DNA from: Prorocentrum cordatum
Lineage: Eukaryota; Sar; Dinophyceae; Prorocentrales; Prorocentraceae
Direction of reading: 5' to 3'
Length of the DNA stretch: 64,000 nucleotides
NCBI GenBank assembly: GCA_963575745.1
Contig: CAUYUJ010016371.1
Location: 452,524-516,523 of the forward strand
Below are positions 50,601-62,968 of this stretch, in pieces; the first letter of the stretch is position 1; every line of letters starts with the position of its first letter. A program made the translations under genes and the position numbers. The notes under the pieces are model-generated. The model was given only the letters and a program-made list of their open reading frames with translations. It made no database searches and had not been told where the DNA came from.

Positions 50601-53437
50601 GTCCAAGGTACACCCGGCGTGGCTCCTGCCTCCTCAGCCGCCCGTTTCCGCCGGCCTCGGAAATCCTTTAGTACCGCGTCATGATAAATATTGAACAAGG
50701 GGGGGCTCGAAGGGCACCCCTCCCGGAGCCCCCGCAAGGGGAACCACGTGGAGGAGAGGCCACCTAGCACACGCACTCGGTATCCCGTATGCTCGTGTAA
50801 GGCTCTGCAGACGTTCAAGAATCCCGGGGGGCATCCACGGTGACCCAGCAGCCGCCACAGCGCCGGGCGGCACACCCTAGGGTATGCCTTTTCAATGTCG
50901 AAGAACGTGAATACCACTATATCGCCCGTTCGCGAGGCCGCGGCTTCCTCAATTAACCGGCGCGTAACTTGAAGCGCATCATCTGTCCCTCTGCCCCGGC
51001 GGAATCCCGATTGCTCCTCCCCTATAAATCCTTCTGACCATTGGGAGAGGCGAGAAGCCACAATTCGAGCTAATAGTTTGGACCCGACTGACAGCAGGGT
51101 TATCCCGCGCCACGTATTCTTGTCTTTTCGATTGCCTTTGTTTTTCCACAGGGGGACGACAAGGCCCACTTGCCATTCTTCCGGCCACGTTGTGCCCTCC
51201 TCCCCAGGGTCTGCCTGGACTGCCCTAGTCCACATAGTGCGGACGATCTCAAAGACTCGGCTGCGCAACTCCGCGCCCCCGAATTTAAGTGCCTCCGCCA
51301 CAAATCCGTCATCTCCCGGCTGGCGGCCAGTTTGCATTTTGCGCACGCATGCATCGAGTTCTATGTCAGTGGGAGAGGAGTCAAGCCACTCCGCCGAGAC
51401 GGGGACTGCCTGTACCGATCGCCATACGTGCTCTGCCACTAACCCCACATTCCCCGAAATAGCTTCAAAGTGCGCTCTCCAAAGCTCCCTCTCCTGCTCC
51501 GCCCGCTCCGCTGTCCAGCGGCCAGAGTCCCCTCGGTCGCCTCGCCGGAGGCGCAAGTCACGGAAGAGCCGAAACAACTCACCCTGATCCCCGCTATGGG
51601 AGGCAGCGGAGGCCCGTACGCCGACACCTTTCCAGTACGCCCGCTCCCACTGCCGGAGCTGCCTCCGACGGTCACGGTTCGCCTTGCGCTTGGCCACAAG
51701 TGTCCTTTCCCGCTCTCCTTCCGGTGCACTTCGCCACGCGGAAACCGCCTCAGACACCGCAGCGTCCAGCGCCTTCTTCTCCGACTCATGCCCCTGCAGC
51801 CAAGGGATTTGGTGTCGCCGCTCCCGTGGACCTAGGACCTCAAGCCCGACCTCCCTTGCTACCCGGCAGATTTCCTTCCAGTCAGCCTGCGTCTCTAAAT
51901 TCCTCAATATCTGCGTCATCCTGGCTGCGAAATGGTCTCTTTTTGTCTGAGCACTTTCGGATGGTCCCAGCAGGCCCGCGTAGTTGGGGGTGGGGGGCCT
52001 AGTATTGGGGGCCCGGCGCGGGGCCGGCCAGCGCCCCTGCAGGCGCACCCCCACCTCGACCGGGTCGTGGTCGGTGTACGACGCCCACGCGATGACCCCG
52101 TCCTCCCTGACTGTCTGCGCCGAGGCCCGGTTGCGCCGTCTGCGTCGTCTTCGCGCTGGTCTTTGCTGCAGCGACGCGGTCCCCCCCTCAGCACCAAAGC
52201 GCAGGGACTTGCAATCCGTGAAGTGACGACGATCGCGCGGCCGGACCAGAACATGGTCAAGTTGGTGCCCCGTCCTGAAACGCGGGTGCCACCAAGTGGC
52301 TGGTTCTCGTTGCGCATACGCCGTGCTCAGCACAAAGAGCGGCACCGACGAGCATAGGGAGAGCAGGTCGGAGCCGGTCGCACTCCGGCGGGCCGTGCCG
52401 TGGGCCCCTATAACTTGAGACAAATCCTCCTCCTCCTCCTCCCCCCCTCCTCCCGGGCGCCCAACTTCAGCATTGAAGTCTCCTCCAACGATGAGTAAAT
52501 TGTCGTGCGCTCGCACACGTGATTCCACGTGCCGCAATTCCTCGTTGAAGGCGTCTCTGGTTTCCTCATTGGCGGTGCCCGAGACGGGGGCGTAACAAGC
52601 AACCAAGGAAAGTCCACGACGTTGGCCCTCCCGGGGCAACACAACCCCCATGACCCGCACCCCCTTCCTATCCCACTTCCCCCTAACGACTACCCTCGAT
52701 CCCCCCTCCCTCCATAATGCCGTAAGGCGTTGATTCAGCACCACACACACTTTGCCCCGAATGACAAATGTCCATACCTCTGTCCCAACATCATACTCCC
52801 GGACGCCATTCTGATAAAAGTTGACGTCCGTGAACATGCCAAACTCCCACCTACGAGCTTCCATCAGTTGCAAAAAACACTCAAGCTTGATTTGCGATGG
52901 CTCATACCCACTACTCGATCCAAGTTTGCGCGTGTTCCAGGTTCCTCCCCGGAGGAAGATCTCCTCCGAGCCTTTACGCACGCGTTTCGCTCGAGACTTC
53001 CTCAACAGAGACAAGCGATAGAAAGCACGACACCGTTTCGCTCGAGACTTCCTCGCCTTCTGAACCGTCTTCCATCTCCTGATGCGCACCAATCGTCTCT
53101 GACACCTGGTCGGCCGGTCCGTGTTCTGAGGGCCCTGTTGGAGCTCCATCCGACGACGCGTGTCCGAAGGCGCCCTGTGCGACTCGCCGGGGCCAGAGGC
53201 GCAGCCGCCTGCCCTCTCGGAGCGCGAGGCAGGGGAAAGGTCCGAGGACCCAACCGCCCCCGCCGTCGATTCGCCCCGGAGGGGTTGTGCACTCCCGCCC
53301 CCAATCCAAGCCGAGACCACGGAAGAAGACCCGTACGACGCCCACCCAGAGGCACCACGAAGCGCACCCACCAGATCTTCTCCCCCAGCAGCGCCAGTGG
53401 GGGCACCCCTAAAGGGGTTGGGGTTAGCCACGTCCAT
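47679..53437 (-). mobile_element. LINE-type (non-LTR) retrotransposon
   Basis: The element is defined by an intact 1,763-codon ORF followed by about 455 bp of 3' sequence ending, on the minus strand, in a run of 11 A (47,689-47,679). This is a plausible poly-A-like 3' end. The 5' limit is set at the start codon because the upstream 450 bp are largely a (CAT)n microsatellite and no separate ORF1 or 5' UTR can be recognised. I found no clear target-site duplication. No LTRs are visible on either side. Confidence 0.8.
48146..53437 (-). CDS. Retrotransposon polyprotein: endonuclease, reverse transcriptase, RNase H, zinc fingers
   Basis: 1,763 residues, no stops or frameshifts. The start at 53,437 (MDVANPNPFRG) is chosen because the 143 open codons before it are microsatellite Met/Ile/Val. 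Basic duplicated RKSRAKR lies at 129-152. APE-like endonuclease at about 160-470: GTWNTRK (N168), GGDFNAE (D320, N322), QLDHV (D394), YTDHDPV (D456, H457). The usual Glu of the QET motif is replaced around D204. Reverse transcriptase at about 750-1000: FFDIEKAY (D847), REGCPSSPPLFN, GFADDTT (D985, D986). A Pro-rich linker (1,280-1,303) is followed by a C2H2 finger (C1312, C1315, H1328, H1333) and a C2HC finger (C1348, C1351, H1362, C1366). RNase H at 1,397-1,550 keeps D1403, E1459, D1487, H1532 and D1542. Three C2HC fingers (from C1578, C1611 and C1640) and a Lys/Ala-rich tail follow. The element could still be active. Confidence 0.95.
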   Translation of the reverse strand: MDVANPNPFRGAPTGAAGGEDLVGALRGASGWASYGSSSVVSAWIGGGSAQPLRGESTAGAVGSSDLSPASRSERAGGCASGPGESHRAPSDTRRRMELQQGPQNTDRPTRCQRRLVRIRRWKTVQKARKSRAKRCRAFYRLSLLRKSRAKRVRKGSEEIFLRGGTWNTRKLGSSSGYEPSQIKLECFLQLMEARRWEFGMFTDVNFYQNGVREYDVGTEVWTFVIRGKVCVVLNQRLTALWREGGSRVVVRGKWDRKGVRVMGVVLPREGQRRGLSLVACYAPVSGTANEETRDAFNEELRHVESRVRAHDNLLIVGGDFNAEVGRPGGGGEEEEEDLSQVIGAHGTARRSATGSDLLSLCSSVPLFVLSTAYAQREPATWWHPRFRTGHQLDHVLVRPRDRRHFTDCKSLRFGAEGGTASLQQRPARRRRRRRNRASAQTVREDGVIAWASYTDHDPVEVGVRLQGRWPAPRRAPNTRPPTPNYAGLLGPSESAQTKRDHFAARMTQILRNLETQADWKEICRVAREVGLEVLGPRERRHQIPWLQGHESEKKALDAAVSEAVSAWRSAPEGERERTLVAKRKANRDRRRQLRQWERAYWKGVGVRASAASHSGDQGELFRLFRDLRLRRGDRGDSGRWTAERAEQERELWRAHFEAISGNVGLVAEHVWRSVQAVPVSAEWLDSSPTDIELDACVRKMQTGRQPGDDGFVAEALKFGGAELRSRVFEIVRTMWTRAVQADPGEEGTTWPEEWQVGLVVPLWKNKGNRKDKNTWRGITLLSVGSKLLARIVASRLSQWSEGFIGEEQSGFRRGRGTDDALQVTRRLIEEAAASRTGDIVVFTFFDIEKAYPRVCRPALWRLLGHRGCPPGFLNVCRALHEHTGYRVRVLGGLSSTWFPLRGLREGCPSSPPLFNIYHDAVLKDFRGRRKRAAEEAGATPGVPWTYLIDGRLGKSARTRGQGRGEGGWANRQKHTVIGDIGFADDTTLAGFLEEMQTAEPLLEKTMTDWEEKSNAGKKERLLVSGKWRAPYDVRRQHEVQSLRHLGGIHHETGRWAADTTKRVQVGNTLARSIAKAWAVGTSHGRGRGSGVSITTRLHVMQTCMVAAITAGCRSRTWTRQDFSRLQRVVNYGVRRSFGMDILSMREHHISDAAMYKAAQWRTVEDTITRLSLQWLGHVARMPVWRVPKQVLFGWLDARRGGEDHSSPHAQTVFLRKGIRRIEIHEIDWFRRAQNRKGWKRKVDAAFPAGVSSDEHNRALNRWTPGRPLPSPPARVGAPGVPPPLPPPPPPFPPPPPAPPSPPLADDDEYCCPVCRRVFDKGNQLQYHYDEAHSVRDPHLVTSISHQCPDCKEYLGCDVRRHKPSCPARLELRDALQTQDGVYLPVVMGPHAPEPAAWWVATDGSGKDGEAGWGVVIWRVTDPSLPGMVPDYVLHAPVVSRAWDHRWFGARSQTNNTAELSAIGELMKWLLDEAPDGGHVPVHIRYDSEYAANIARGLWEVKSNEELADAVQELTARVLERRSLTWEHVYGHTGAHDNELADRAADLGRRGYASRQSARWMATPPQVAELQWNEVDYCKKCGIKVLSKDLYGHITRCTVAGYAIPAGMTKCRKCLTYVKEGCRKAHESKCRGSDIMNRTCSKCGLVYPPPPPGMLCRPLGNHEKWCRGGAAAKAKAQAVAVAAAAAPAPPPPPGPGAAKAKAKAKPKPKPHVGAKGKAGPPVKAAPAKAVTARVAGKARGANAQAKAAIRLAGIARRRPAGAG

Positions 53438-53589
53438 AGCTTTACAATGAAAGACCGTGGATAGAAACACTATGCACACTACCAGGGGGGACACACAACC
53501 ACTACACACACCACTCCTACATCTACCCGCCCAGTCCCCGTTGAACGTGTTGTCCGAGGAGCGGCCACGTGGAGGCCTGTGCACCTGCT

Positions 53590-53870
53590 CCTCCAGCACC
53601 ATCACCATAACAACCACTACTATCATAATCGCCATCATCATGATCACCGTCATCATCATCGTCATTATCGTCGTCGCCATCGTCATCACCAACATCACCA
53701 TCACCATCGCTATCACCACTCTCATGAACATTATCATCAGGATCATTGCCATCATCATCACCATCATCATCACCACCATCATCATCACCATCATCATCCC
53801 CATCACCATCACCATCAGCATCACCATCATTACCATCAACACAACTATGATCATCTCCATCCGCATCGTC
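53590..53870 (+). repeat. (CAT)n microsatellite upstream of the retrotransposon start
   Basis: Imperfect CAT/CAC triplets. On the minus strand it stays open in the same frame as the retrotransposon ORF and adds 143 Met/Val/Ile-rich codons that I exclude from the protein. Confidence 0.9.
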
Positions 53871-54604
53871 AGATTCAGCCGTCACCGTCGTCACCACCAA
53901 CAGCATGATGCTCATCCCTTTCCTCTTCTCTCCTAGCGCCCCTCCTCCCTCCTGCTCTACCTCGCCCTGCTCCCCATCCCCTCTAGCTTTCCTCTTCTGC
54001 CCTCTTCCTGCCCTCGTCCTCCTCCCCCGCCCCCCGCTCTCTTCCTGTCCGGCCTCCTCCGCCCTCCGCCCTCGCCCTCATCCTCCGACCGAGCACCGCT
54101 CCAGGACGGCCCCCGACCTCCCCACCAAGCGTGCACCCGAGGCTGAGGTGCTGTGTTCCCCAGCACGCCTGTTTTTCCTTTCGACCTTTGCCCTCGGACG
54201 AAAATGATGACGGCCCCCGGAGCCCAGGGCGGGTGCTCAGGAGGGCGCCAAACACACACCCACACGGACACTGGCCAAGCTCACCTTGGGCACGGGATCG
54301 GTGCATACGCTCTCCTGGCTCTGGCAGGAAAGTAGATACCCAAATCCTGAGCCCAGCATCGGCCTGGCCAGGCACGGTGTAGGTGTGTGTGTGGTTGGCG
54401 CTCTCCGAGCCCTCCTCCCCGTCCTCCAGCCAAGCTCTGGACCCACCTAATGAAGGTTTCATCCAGGCAGGTTTGTCGTACCGGATGGACTCGTGACGGC
54501 CCCCAGGGACCAAAACGGGCGTCAAGGAGATCTAAGACGGCGGACGAGCACCTCGCTCCTCCCTCCTCCATCCTCCCTCCCTCCCTCTGGAAGATCAAAC
54601 GCAG
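53870..54604. other. No gene supported
   Basis: CT-rich sequence to 54,100, then mixed sequence with open minus-strand frames lacking any domain. Part of 54,255-54,330 weakly resembles 19,195-19,260 (GGATCGGTG.ATACGC). Confidence 0.45.
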
Positions 54605-54780
54605 CATGAGCTAACTCGGAGGCCCGCGCAGGTTTGTCCGGCCGGCGCTGGACGCGCTGGGCCCCTCGCCGCGGGGGCGCGAAGCGCTCCTTGGGGGCAA
54701 CGCTAGGGAATCGACGCCAGGGAGGCCTGGCGCTGACCCAACCGATCCGCACGGATCTCCGAAAGCGTATGTTCATGTCG
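54605..54780. mobile_element. Foldback family H, diverged copy
   Basis: The left part, AACTCGGAGGCCCGCGCAGG then TCCGGCCGGCGCTGGA, and the right part, CCGATCCGCACGGATCTCCG ending in GTATGTTCATGTCG, are imperfect inverses and align with the arms of the 32,589-32,733 element. The interior is GC-rich and larger than in that copy. Confidence 0.55.
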
Positions 54781-54804
54781 TCTGCTGCGTATCACCGACT
54801 CTCG

Positions 54805-54995
54805 ACTCTCCTCCCCCGTCCCGAACGTGTACCCCTCGACACGCTGTCCCCTCGAATGTGTACCTCTCGTCTCTCCTATCCCGAATGTGTATCTCGTCTC
54901 ACCCATCCCGACTGTGTATCTCTCGAGTCCTCCCCCTTCCGACTTCGTACCTCCGAATGTGTATCTCTCGACTCTCCTCCCCCATCCCCCTCTCC
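54805..54995 (+). repeat. ~30-bp tandem CCGAATGTGTATCTCTCGAC repeat
   Basis: Six degenerate units (CCCGAACGTGTACCCCTCGA, CTCGAATGTGTACCTCTCG and later variants). From 55,000 to 55,480 no gene is recognised; AACGGTATAAATT and its near-inverse at 55,150-55,230 may be a decayed foldback. Confidence 0.75.
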
Positions 54996-55479
54996 AACAA
55001 CTGTACGTTTGGTGGGACAATGGACGCACCGCGGCCATGCCGCAACGCTCCTCTCGGCCTGAGCTCTGCACGACCAAACTCTGGAACCCCGGGGGGCCCA
55101 CTGTGTGGGCCGCGCAAGGACATACTAATACTACTTGGCGGTCAAAAAACGGTATAAATTGAACGTCTCCGCCGTCGTTGACGCCTGCTCCCCGGGCGGC
55201 TGAAAGTTTATTTCATACCGTTCTTCGCCCCCTGAACTATGCGTCCTCCTTGGAAGCGTGGGTCCGAACCGAACATACAGTATAACGACCTTGTAGTACA
55301 TCGTTTCCTGAGCGGTATGGCCAGAAAGCGCACGCCACGGAGCTTACACTTTGAATTGTTTCTCGGCGCCGCCCCTGGGGAGGCGACGCACTCATAGTAT
55401 TAGTAGAATTGGGTGTCGCCGAGAACGCTCATATCACAGCTACACTCAGGCCGCGCTCCGCCGACGTTCCTCGGGGAGG

Positions 55480-55626
55480 CGCAAAAGTTACCCTTGGTGC
55501 GCGTTTAGGGGAGTGCGGAGGGGCCAAAAAAGAGCGCGCAAGCCACTGCTATTGCATCGCTTCCAACGATCGAGGAGCCCTGGTGGGCCCGCACCACAAG
55601 TTACTCCGGCGAAAGGTCACTCTGAC
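55480..55626. mobile_element. Family B inverted-repeat element, copy B3
   Basis: The left end, GCAAAAGTTACCCTTGGTGC, pairs with the reverse complement of the right end (AGAGTGACCTTTCGCCGGAG then TAACTTGTGGTGCGGG). It shares the inner CCAAAA.AGAGCGCGCAAG segment with copy B2. Its right edge abuts the stop codon of the neighbouring open frame. Confidence 0.7.
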
Positions 55627-55913
55627 GTGGAATCGAGATCATCTGCCGATGGACCGGCCACCAACTTGCTTCCGCCTGCGTCCGCCGGCCTTCCGACGGC
55701 TGCCGCCGAGAAGAGGCGCTGACGGCGAGACCCCCTTTTCTGGAGCGGGTACATATGCGGCGGCGTGCATGCCACGGGATGGCAGCAGTCAACGCACTGG
55801 GGGCAGCGAGTTCTTCGATCCTGGGGCGACAGCATCTCGTGCCAGTGGGGCCAGAGCATCTCTGCGGAGATGGTGGCCATCACGCCAGCCGCAAGACTCA
55901 GCGCGAAGGCCAT
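55617..55913 (-). CDS. Candidate coding segment with TM helix and Cys-rich part
   Basis: A minus-strand ATG at 55,913 opens 98 codons: a hydrophobic helix (MAFALSLAAGVMATISAEML), then a Cys-rich stretch with CPQCVDCCHPVAC, then a polar end, stopping at TGA 55,619-55,617 inside the border of element B3. Sequence upstream (minus sense) is the (AGT)n array, so the start is not secure. No family is recognised. It may be an exon, a short secreted or membrane protein, or chance. Confidence 0.3.
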   Translation of the reverse strand: MAFALSLAAGVMATISAEMLWPHWHEMLSPQDRRTRCPQCVDCCHPVACTPPHMYPLQKRGSRRQRLFSAAAVGRPADAGGSKLVAGPSADDLDSTSE

Positions 55914-55942
55914 CGCCCTCGCCGTGCGCGCGGGACGGGCGC

Positions 55943-56979
<1,037 letters not shown>

Positions 56980-56980
<1 letters not shown>

Positions 56981-57330
56981 CTAGTTCGTGCGCGTGGGGC
57001 GGCCCCTGGGGGTCCCCCGGCGAAGAGTACCCCGACCGCAGCCCGGGAAGGTCTACTCAGAGATGGTTTTGAAGGCCTTTTTTCGACACCCCTCACGAGG
57101 ATTGTGGCCTCCGAGGGGGGTGCACTCGACTACCCCGCCCCAAGAAGCCCCCAAGAGCCCCCCAAGAGGCCCACGGGGGCCCCAAGACGCCGCCAAGGAA
57201 CCCCAAGAGACCCCCAAATGGCCCCCAAGAGGCCCTTAGGAGGCCCCAAAGAGGCCCCCAAGAGGCTTCAAAGAGGCCCCATAGAGCGTTCAAGGGCCGG
57301 CGGAATGAGCGAAGCGATTAAATAATAAAT
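56980..57330. repeat. GC-rich island between (AGT)n blocks, with CCCAAGAGGC repeats
   Basis: The island contains TTCGACACCCCTCACGAGGA (57,083), the reverse complement of the 89-bp satellite border, followed by about fifteen CCCCCAAGAGGC-type decamers. It looks like a fragment inserted into a once continuous (AGT)n array. Confidence 0.65.
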
Positions 57331-57331
57331 C

Positions 57332-58460
<1,129 letters not shown>

Positions 58461-58554
58461 AGCCCTGTGAGAAAAAATCGAGTGGTTGTTGTTGTACTAC
58501 ATGTCTTACGGGTCGTAAAGATAGTAAGAGAAGCTAACATATCACGAGTAGTAT

Positions 58555-58556
58555 GT

Positions 58557-58631
<75 letters not shown>

Positions 58632-58638
58632 ATAGTAA

Positions 58639-58688
<50 letters not shown>

Positions 58689-58689
58689 A

Positions 58690-58730
<41 letters not shown>

Positions 58731-58754
58731 CTAGTACTAGTAGCAGGAGTAGTC

Positions 58755-58792
<38 letters not shown>

Positions 58793-58990
58793 CGTAGTAG
58801 TCGTCGTAGTCGCAGTAGCAGTAGCAATAATGGTATGAATACGTAAAAATCAAGATAATCGCAGTAGTAATAACGGTGGTAGAAATATTAGTCGTGTTCG
58901 TAGTTGTAGTAGTTGTAGTAATAGCACAAGTAGTAAGAGTGGTAGTACTAGAGGTAGTGAAAGAAGTAGTAGGAGTGGTGGCAGTATTAG
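58555..58990 (+). repeat. (AGT)n microsatellite, block 3
   Basis: Near-pure AGT at 58,555-58,735, decaying to about 58,990. Confidence 0.95.
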
Positions 58991-60085
58991 CCGTAGTAGC
59001 AGGAGTAGAAGGAGGTGCAATAGCTGATTGGTTGCTTGGTAACTTTGGCGGTTTTGCGTTGCTGTGTTTACTTGTGTTTGTGGCGCAACTGCGATTCTGA
59101 TTGTTGACGTTGCTTGTTTGCTGTATCAATTCACTGCCATGCTTGTGTGAATCTCCCGGGTGAGCTGAGCCATGAGGGGGTCGAGGATGAAGATGAGGAG
59201 GAAGAGGAGGACGGGAAGGAATAGCTGGAGATATCATCACCAATATCCTTGTCAAAAAAAACAGAAACCAATTCATCACTGTGAGGGTCCAGAGAGAATG
59301 CGTTCGGAACTTTAGTCGGTCCGGGGATCGTGGTGTTTGAAATCAAATTCGAATACCAAGCCATCGAAACAAAACCAAAGTGAATCCAACAAACAATGAT
59401 TCAAACAAATCCTTGTAAGGGTTCCCCAAGACAAATAACAACTCCCAACCACAAAATCTTCTCGGAACTTAGCCGACTAGGTACACTCTGGATTCCCAGT
59501 CTGATGACCCCCACAACGACTAAGTTACGAAATGTGTTGTCTTTGAAACCCCGCGCGTGGGTGGTTTACGTCTTGCTATGTGGCTGCAGTTTTCCGAATC
59601 CTTGGGGTTACCAAGCGGACGACCTCCACGCCGACAAAGCTGTAAAATGCGAATGTGCTTCGTATTTTTTCAGAACCAACACAAAAACCCTTTTGTTACT
59701 TATACGTGTTTGGTTGGCGATCCAACGGTTTTCAAATAAATTGCGATTCCCAATCCGACGACCCCCGAGTCGACTAAGTTTCGAAAAGAGTGTTTGTGTT
59801 TTTGGAACTCCCGCAGGCAATATGTACATGCTCTGGATGTTTGAATTCTTCCATGCTCGACTGGCGAGCTTGATGGACGTTGTGGGGAGGAAGGGGAGTG
59901 AATGAGGAGAGGCCCTCACCTGAACTTGTGCTTTGAATGAAGGAAAGATTTCGACCTGTTCACATATGCTTCCAGGCCTCTATGCTTTCCGGCCTCTTAT
60001 CGGGACTGACACGGTGAAACGCTTTGAATGTGCCTGGGTTTCCGGTGCTGTGTCACGCTCGCAAAAGAATGTTTCCGACGTCCTC
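58990..60085. repeat. AT-richer region with about three degenerate 120-145 bp repeats
   Basis: GATTCCCA.TC.GA.GACCCCC followed by CGACTAAGTT.CGAAA recurs near 59,497, 59,600 (most decayed) and 59,743. This region is clearly less GC-rich than the rest of the window. No coding segment is recognised. Confidence 0.55.
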
Positions 60086-60980
60086 CATCTACTTTCCCAA
60101 ACCATCCTGTGGTGTTGGGTCCTCGCTTAGAAAAGACAGCGCTCCGCGTCCACCTGCCTCCTCCTCCAAATGCACCTCCCCCCTCCGCATGCCAATTCCG
60201 ACGCACCACTCATACTTTTCGCGGCCCCATAGGGGATCCACCGAAGGCCCCAGTGGCAGGGTTCGCAAGGCTGCCCCGCCCCATTTCGGTACGCGTGGCC
60301 CCATAGGGAGCTCCACCGAAGGCCGCAATGGCAGGGTTCGCATGGCTTCCCCGCCCATTTCGGCACACCCCTCACACGTTTCACGGCCCACAGGTAGATC
60401 CACAGCAGGCCCCAGTAGCAGGGTTCGCATGGCGGCCCCGCCCCATCTCGTGGCCCCATGCGGAACTACACCGAAGGCACCAGTAGCAGGGTTCGCATGG
60501 CGGCCCCGACCCATCTCTGCACGCCCCTCGTACGCTTCGTGGCCCCACGGGGAACCCCATCGAATGCCCACGTGGTAGGGTTCGCATTGCGGCCCCGCCA
60601 CATTGTGGAACACCCCTCACACGTTTCGTGGTCCCATAGGGAGCTCTTCCGAAGGCCCCAATGGCGGTATTCGCATGTCGGCGTGTCCAAATCTCGGCAC
60701 ATCCCTCCCACGCTTCGGACCCCCACAGGTAGCTCCACCGACGTCCCCAACGGCAGGGTTCGCATGGCGGCCGCGCCCCATCCCGGCACAACACCCAAAC
60801 GTTCCGTGGCCCCAGAGGGAGCTCCACCGAAGGCCCCAGTAGCAGAACTCGCATGGCGGCCCGTACCACGTCGGCACGCCCCAGCATACGCTTCGTGGCC
60901 CCATGGACAGCTCCACCGAAGGCCCCACTGACAAGATTCGCATGGCGGTCCCGCCCCATGTCGGCACGCCCGTCAAAGGG
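60085..60980 (-). repeat. 89-bp-family satellite, reversed array
   Basis: The terminal module (reversed GTCTCTTCAAAACGAGGACC, here degenerate) lies at 60,085-60,200, followed by about nine units of 85-90 bp with GGCCCCATAGGGAGCTCCAC and GGCAGGGTTCGCATGGCGGC. Same family as the array at 1-445, opposite strand. Confidence 0.9.
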
Positions 60981-61224
60981 GTTGTTGCCCCCAGAAGAAA
61001 TCTACCGAAGGCGATGGTCAAGGCGGCGGTACTTACAACTGCATGGGCACTTCGCCAGGATAGAACAAAAAGGGTCCCTTCCGGAAAATCTGCATGAAAA
61101 GTTCTTCTGTACAAAATCGTCGAACATGACGGACGATTCCCGGTATGCATGATTACGCAAGCGTTCCCACTAACGGCTCCGTAGTAAGGCACCCCTACTA
61201 AAAACTCCTCCGCGGGGATGGCTC

Positions 61225-61464
61225 GGGAAGGAAGACAAAATCAACACGTTCCAGGAATGATTCCTTCGAGAGGCTTCTTGTGTAAGGACTCCGACATCAG
61301 GATTCCTTGTGAAGGATGTCTGGTTCAGGACTCCTGTAGCGAGGATTCCATGTAATGACTCCTTGGCGCATGTCCATTTTTAAGGGTTGCGTTGTAAAGG
61401 CACTTTATGGAAGACCCGTCAGGCATTAGTCGTTACCAAGGATTCCTTACACAGGGTCTTTACC

Positions 61465-61465
<1 letters not shown>
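61225..61465 (+). repeat. ~24-bp degenerate AGGATTCCTTGTG repeat
   Basis: GGATTCCTTGTGAAGGA-like units recur about seven times with poor conservation. Positions 60,980-61,225 show no recognised gene; GTACTTAC at 61,026 is a possible minus-strand splice donor without a supported exon. Confidence 0.6.
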
Positions 61466-62260
<795 letters not shown>

Positions 62261-62454
62261 ATAATGATGAAAAGTAAAAGTAAAGAGTGGAACCGTAATT
62301 AAACAATAGTGATCCATGCTGCTGTCTAAACTGTACTAGTAATCGTGCGAGGAGTACTAATAATCGTGATCGTATTTGTAACGATGACAGTAATAGTACT
62401 ATCCGCTGTGTAATCGGATTGGTGGTGGTAGTAGTAGCGGTAGTAATAAAATAA

Positions 62455-62467
62455 ATCAGTAGTGGTC

Positions 62468-62513
<46 letters not shown>

Positions 62514-62581
62514 CAGTAGCAGTAGTAGTAATAGTAGTAGTAGAAGTAGAAGTAGTAGTAGTAGTACTAGTAGTAGTAGTA

Positions 62582-62671
<90 letters not shown>

Positions 62672-62675
62672 ATAG
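62455..62675 (+). repeat. (AGT)n microsatellite, block 5
   Basis: Near-pure AGT with AGC and AGA interruptions. It marks the right end of the AGT-rich 7 kb. Confidence 0.97.
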
Positions 62676-62767
62676 TCTTATCCGGATTTCCCAAGGAATG
62701 CTTATACGTAGATGTTCTTCTTTGTGCTTGTCACGCTTTGGAAAAAAAGGCCCCGAAAAGTCGCCAC

Positions 62768-62968
62768 GTTCTGGCTTGTTGCCGTCCCGTTGCCGCCCGT
62801 TGCACCTGGTGGGGGCGCACTGCGGGTTCGCAACGTTCTGACCTGTCGCAGCCAAATGCCAACCGTTGCCGCCTGCGGGGGTGTCCCAAGGATTCGCCAA
62901 GGTCCGGCCTGTTGCCGCCCTGTGCTGGCAGTTGACGCCTGTGGGGCTGTCACGAAGATGCGTACTTG
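62768..62968 (+). repeat. Three-unit 67-bp tandem repeat
   Basis: Units start at 62,768, 62,835 and 62,902, each with GTTCTGGCCTGTTGCC-like and GTTGCCGCCTG-like blocks. Positions 62,970-63,290 carry no recognised gene. Confidence 0.75.

Noticed and set aside
53438-53866. Longer 1,906-codon version of the retrotransposon ORF
   Set aside because: The extra 143 codons are (CAT)n microsatellite read as Met/Ile/Val. The ATG at 53,437 starts ordinary sequence.
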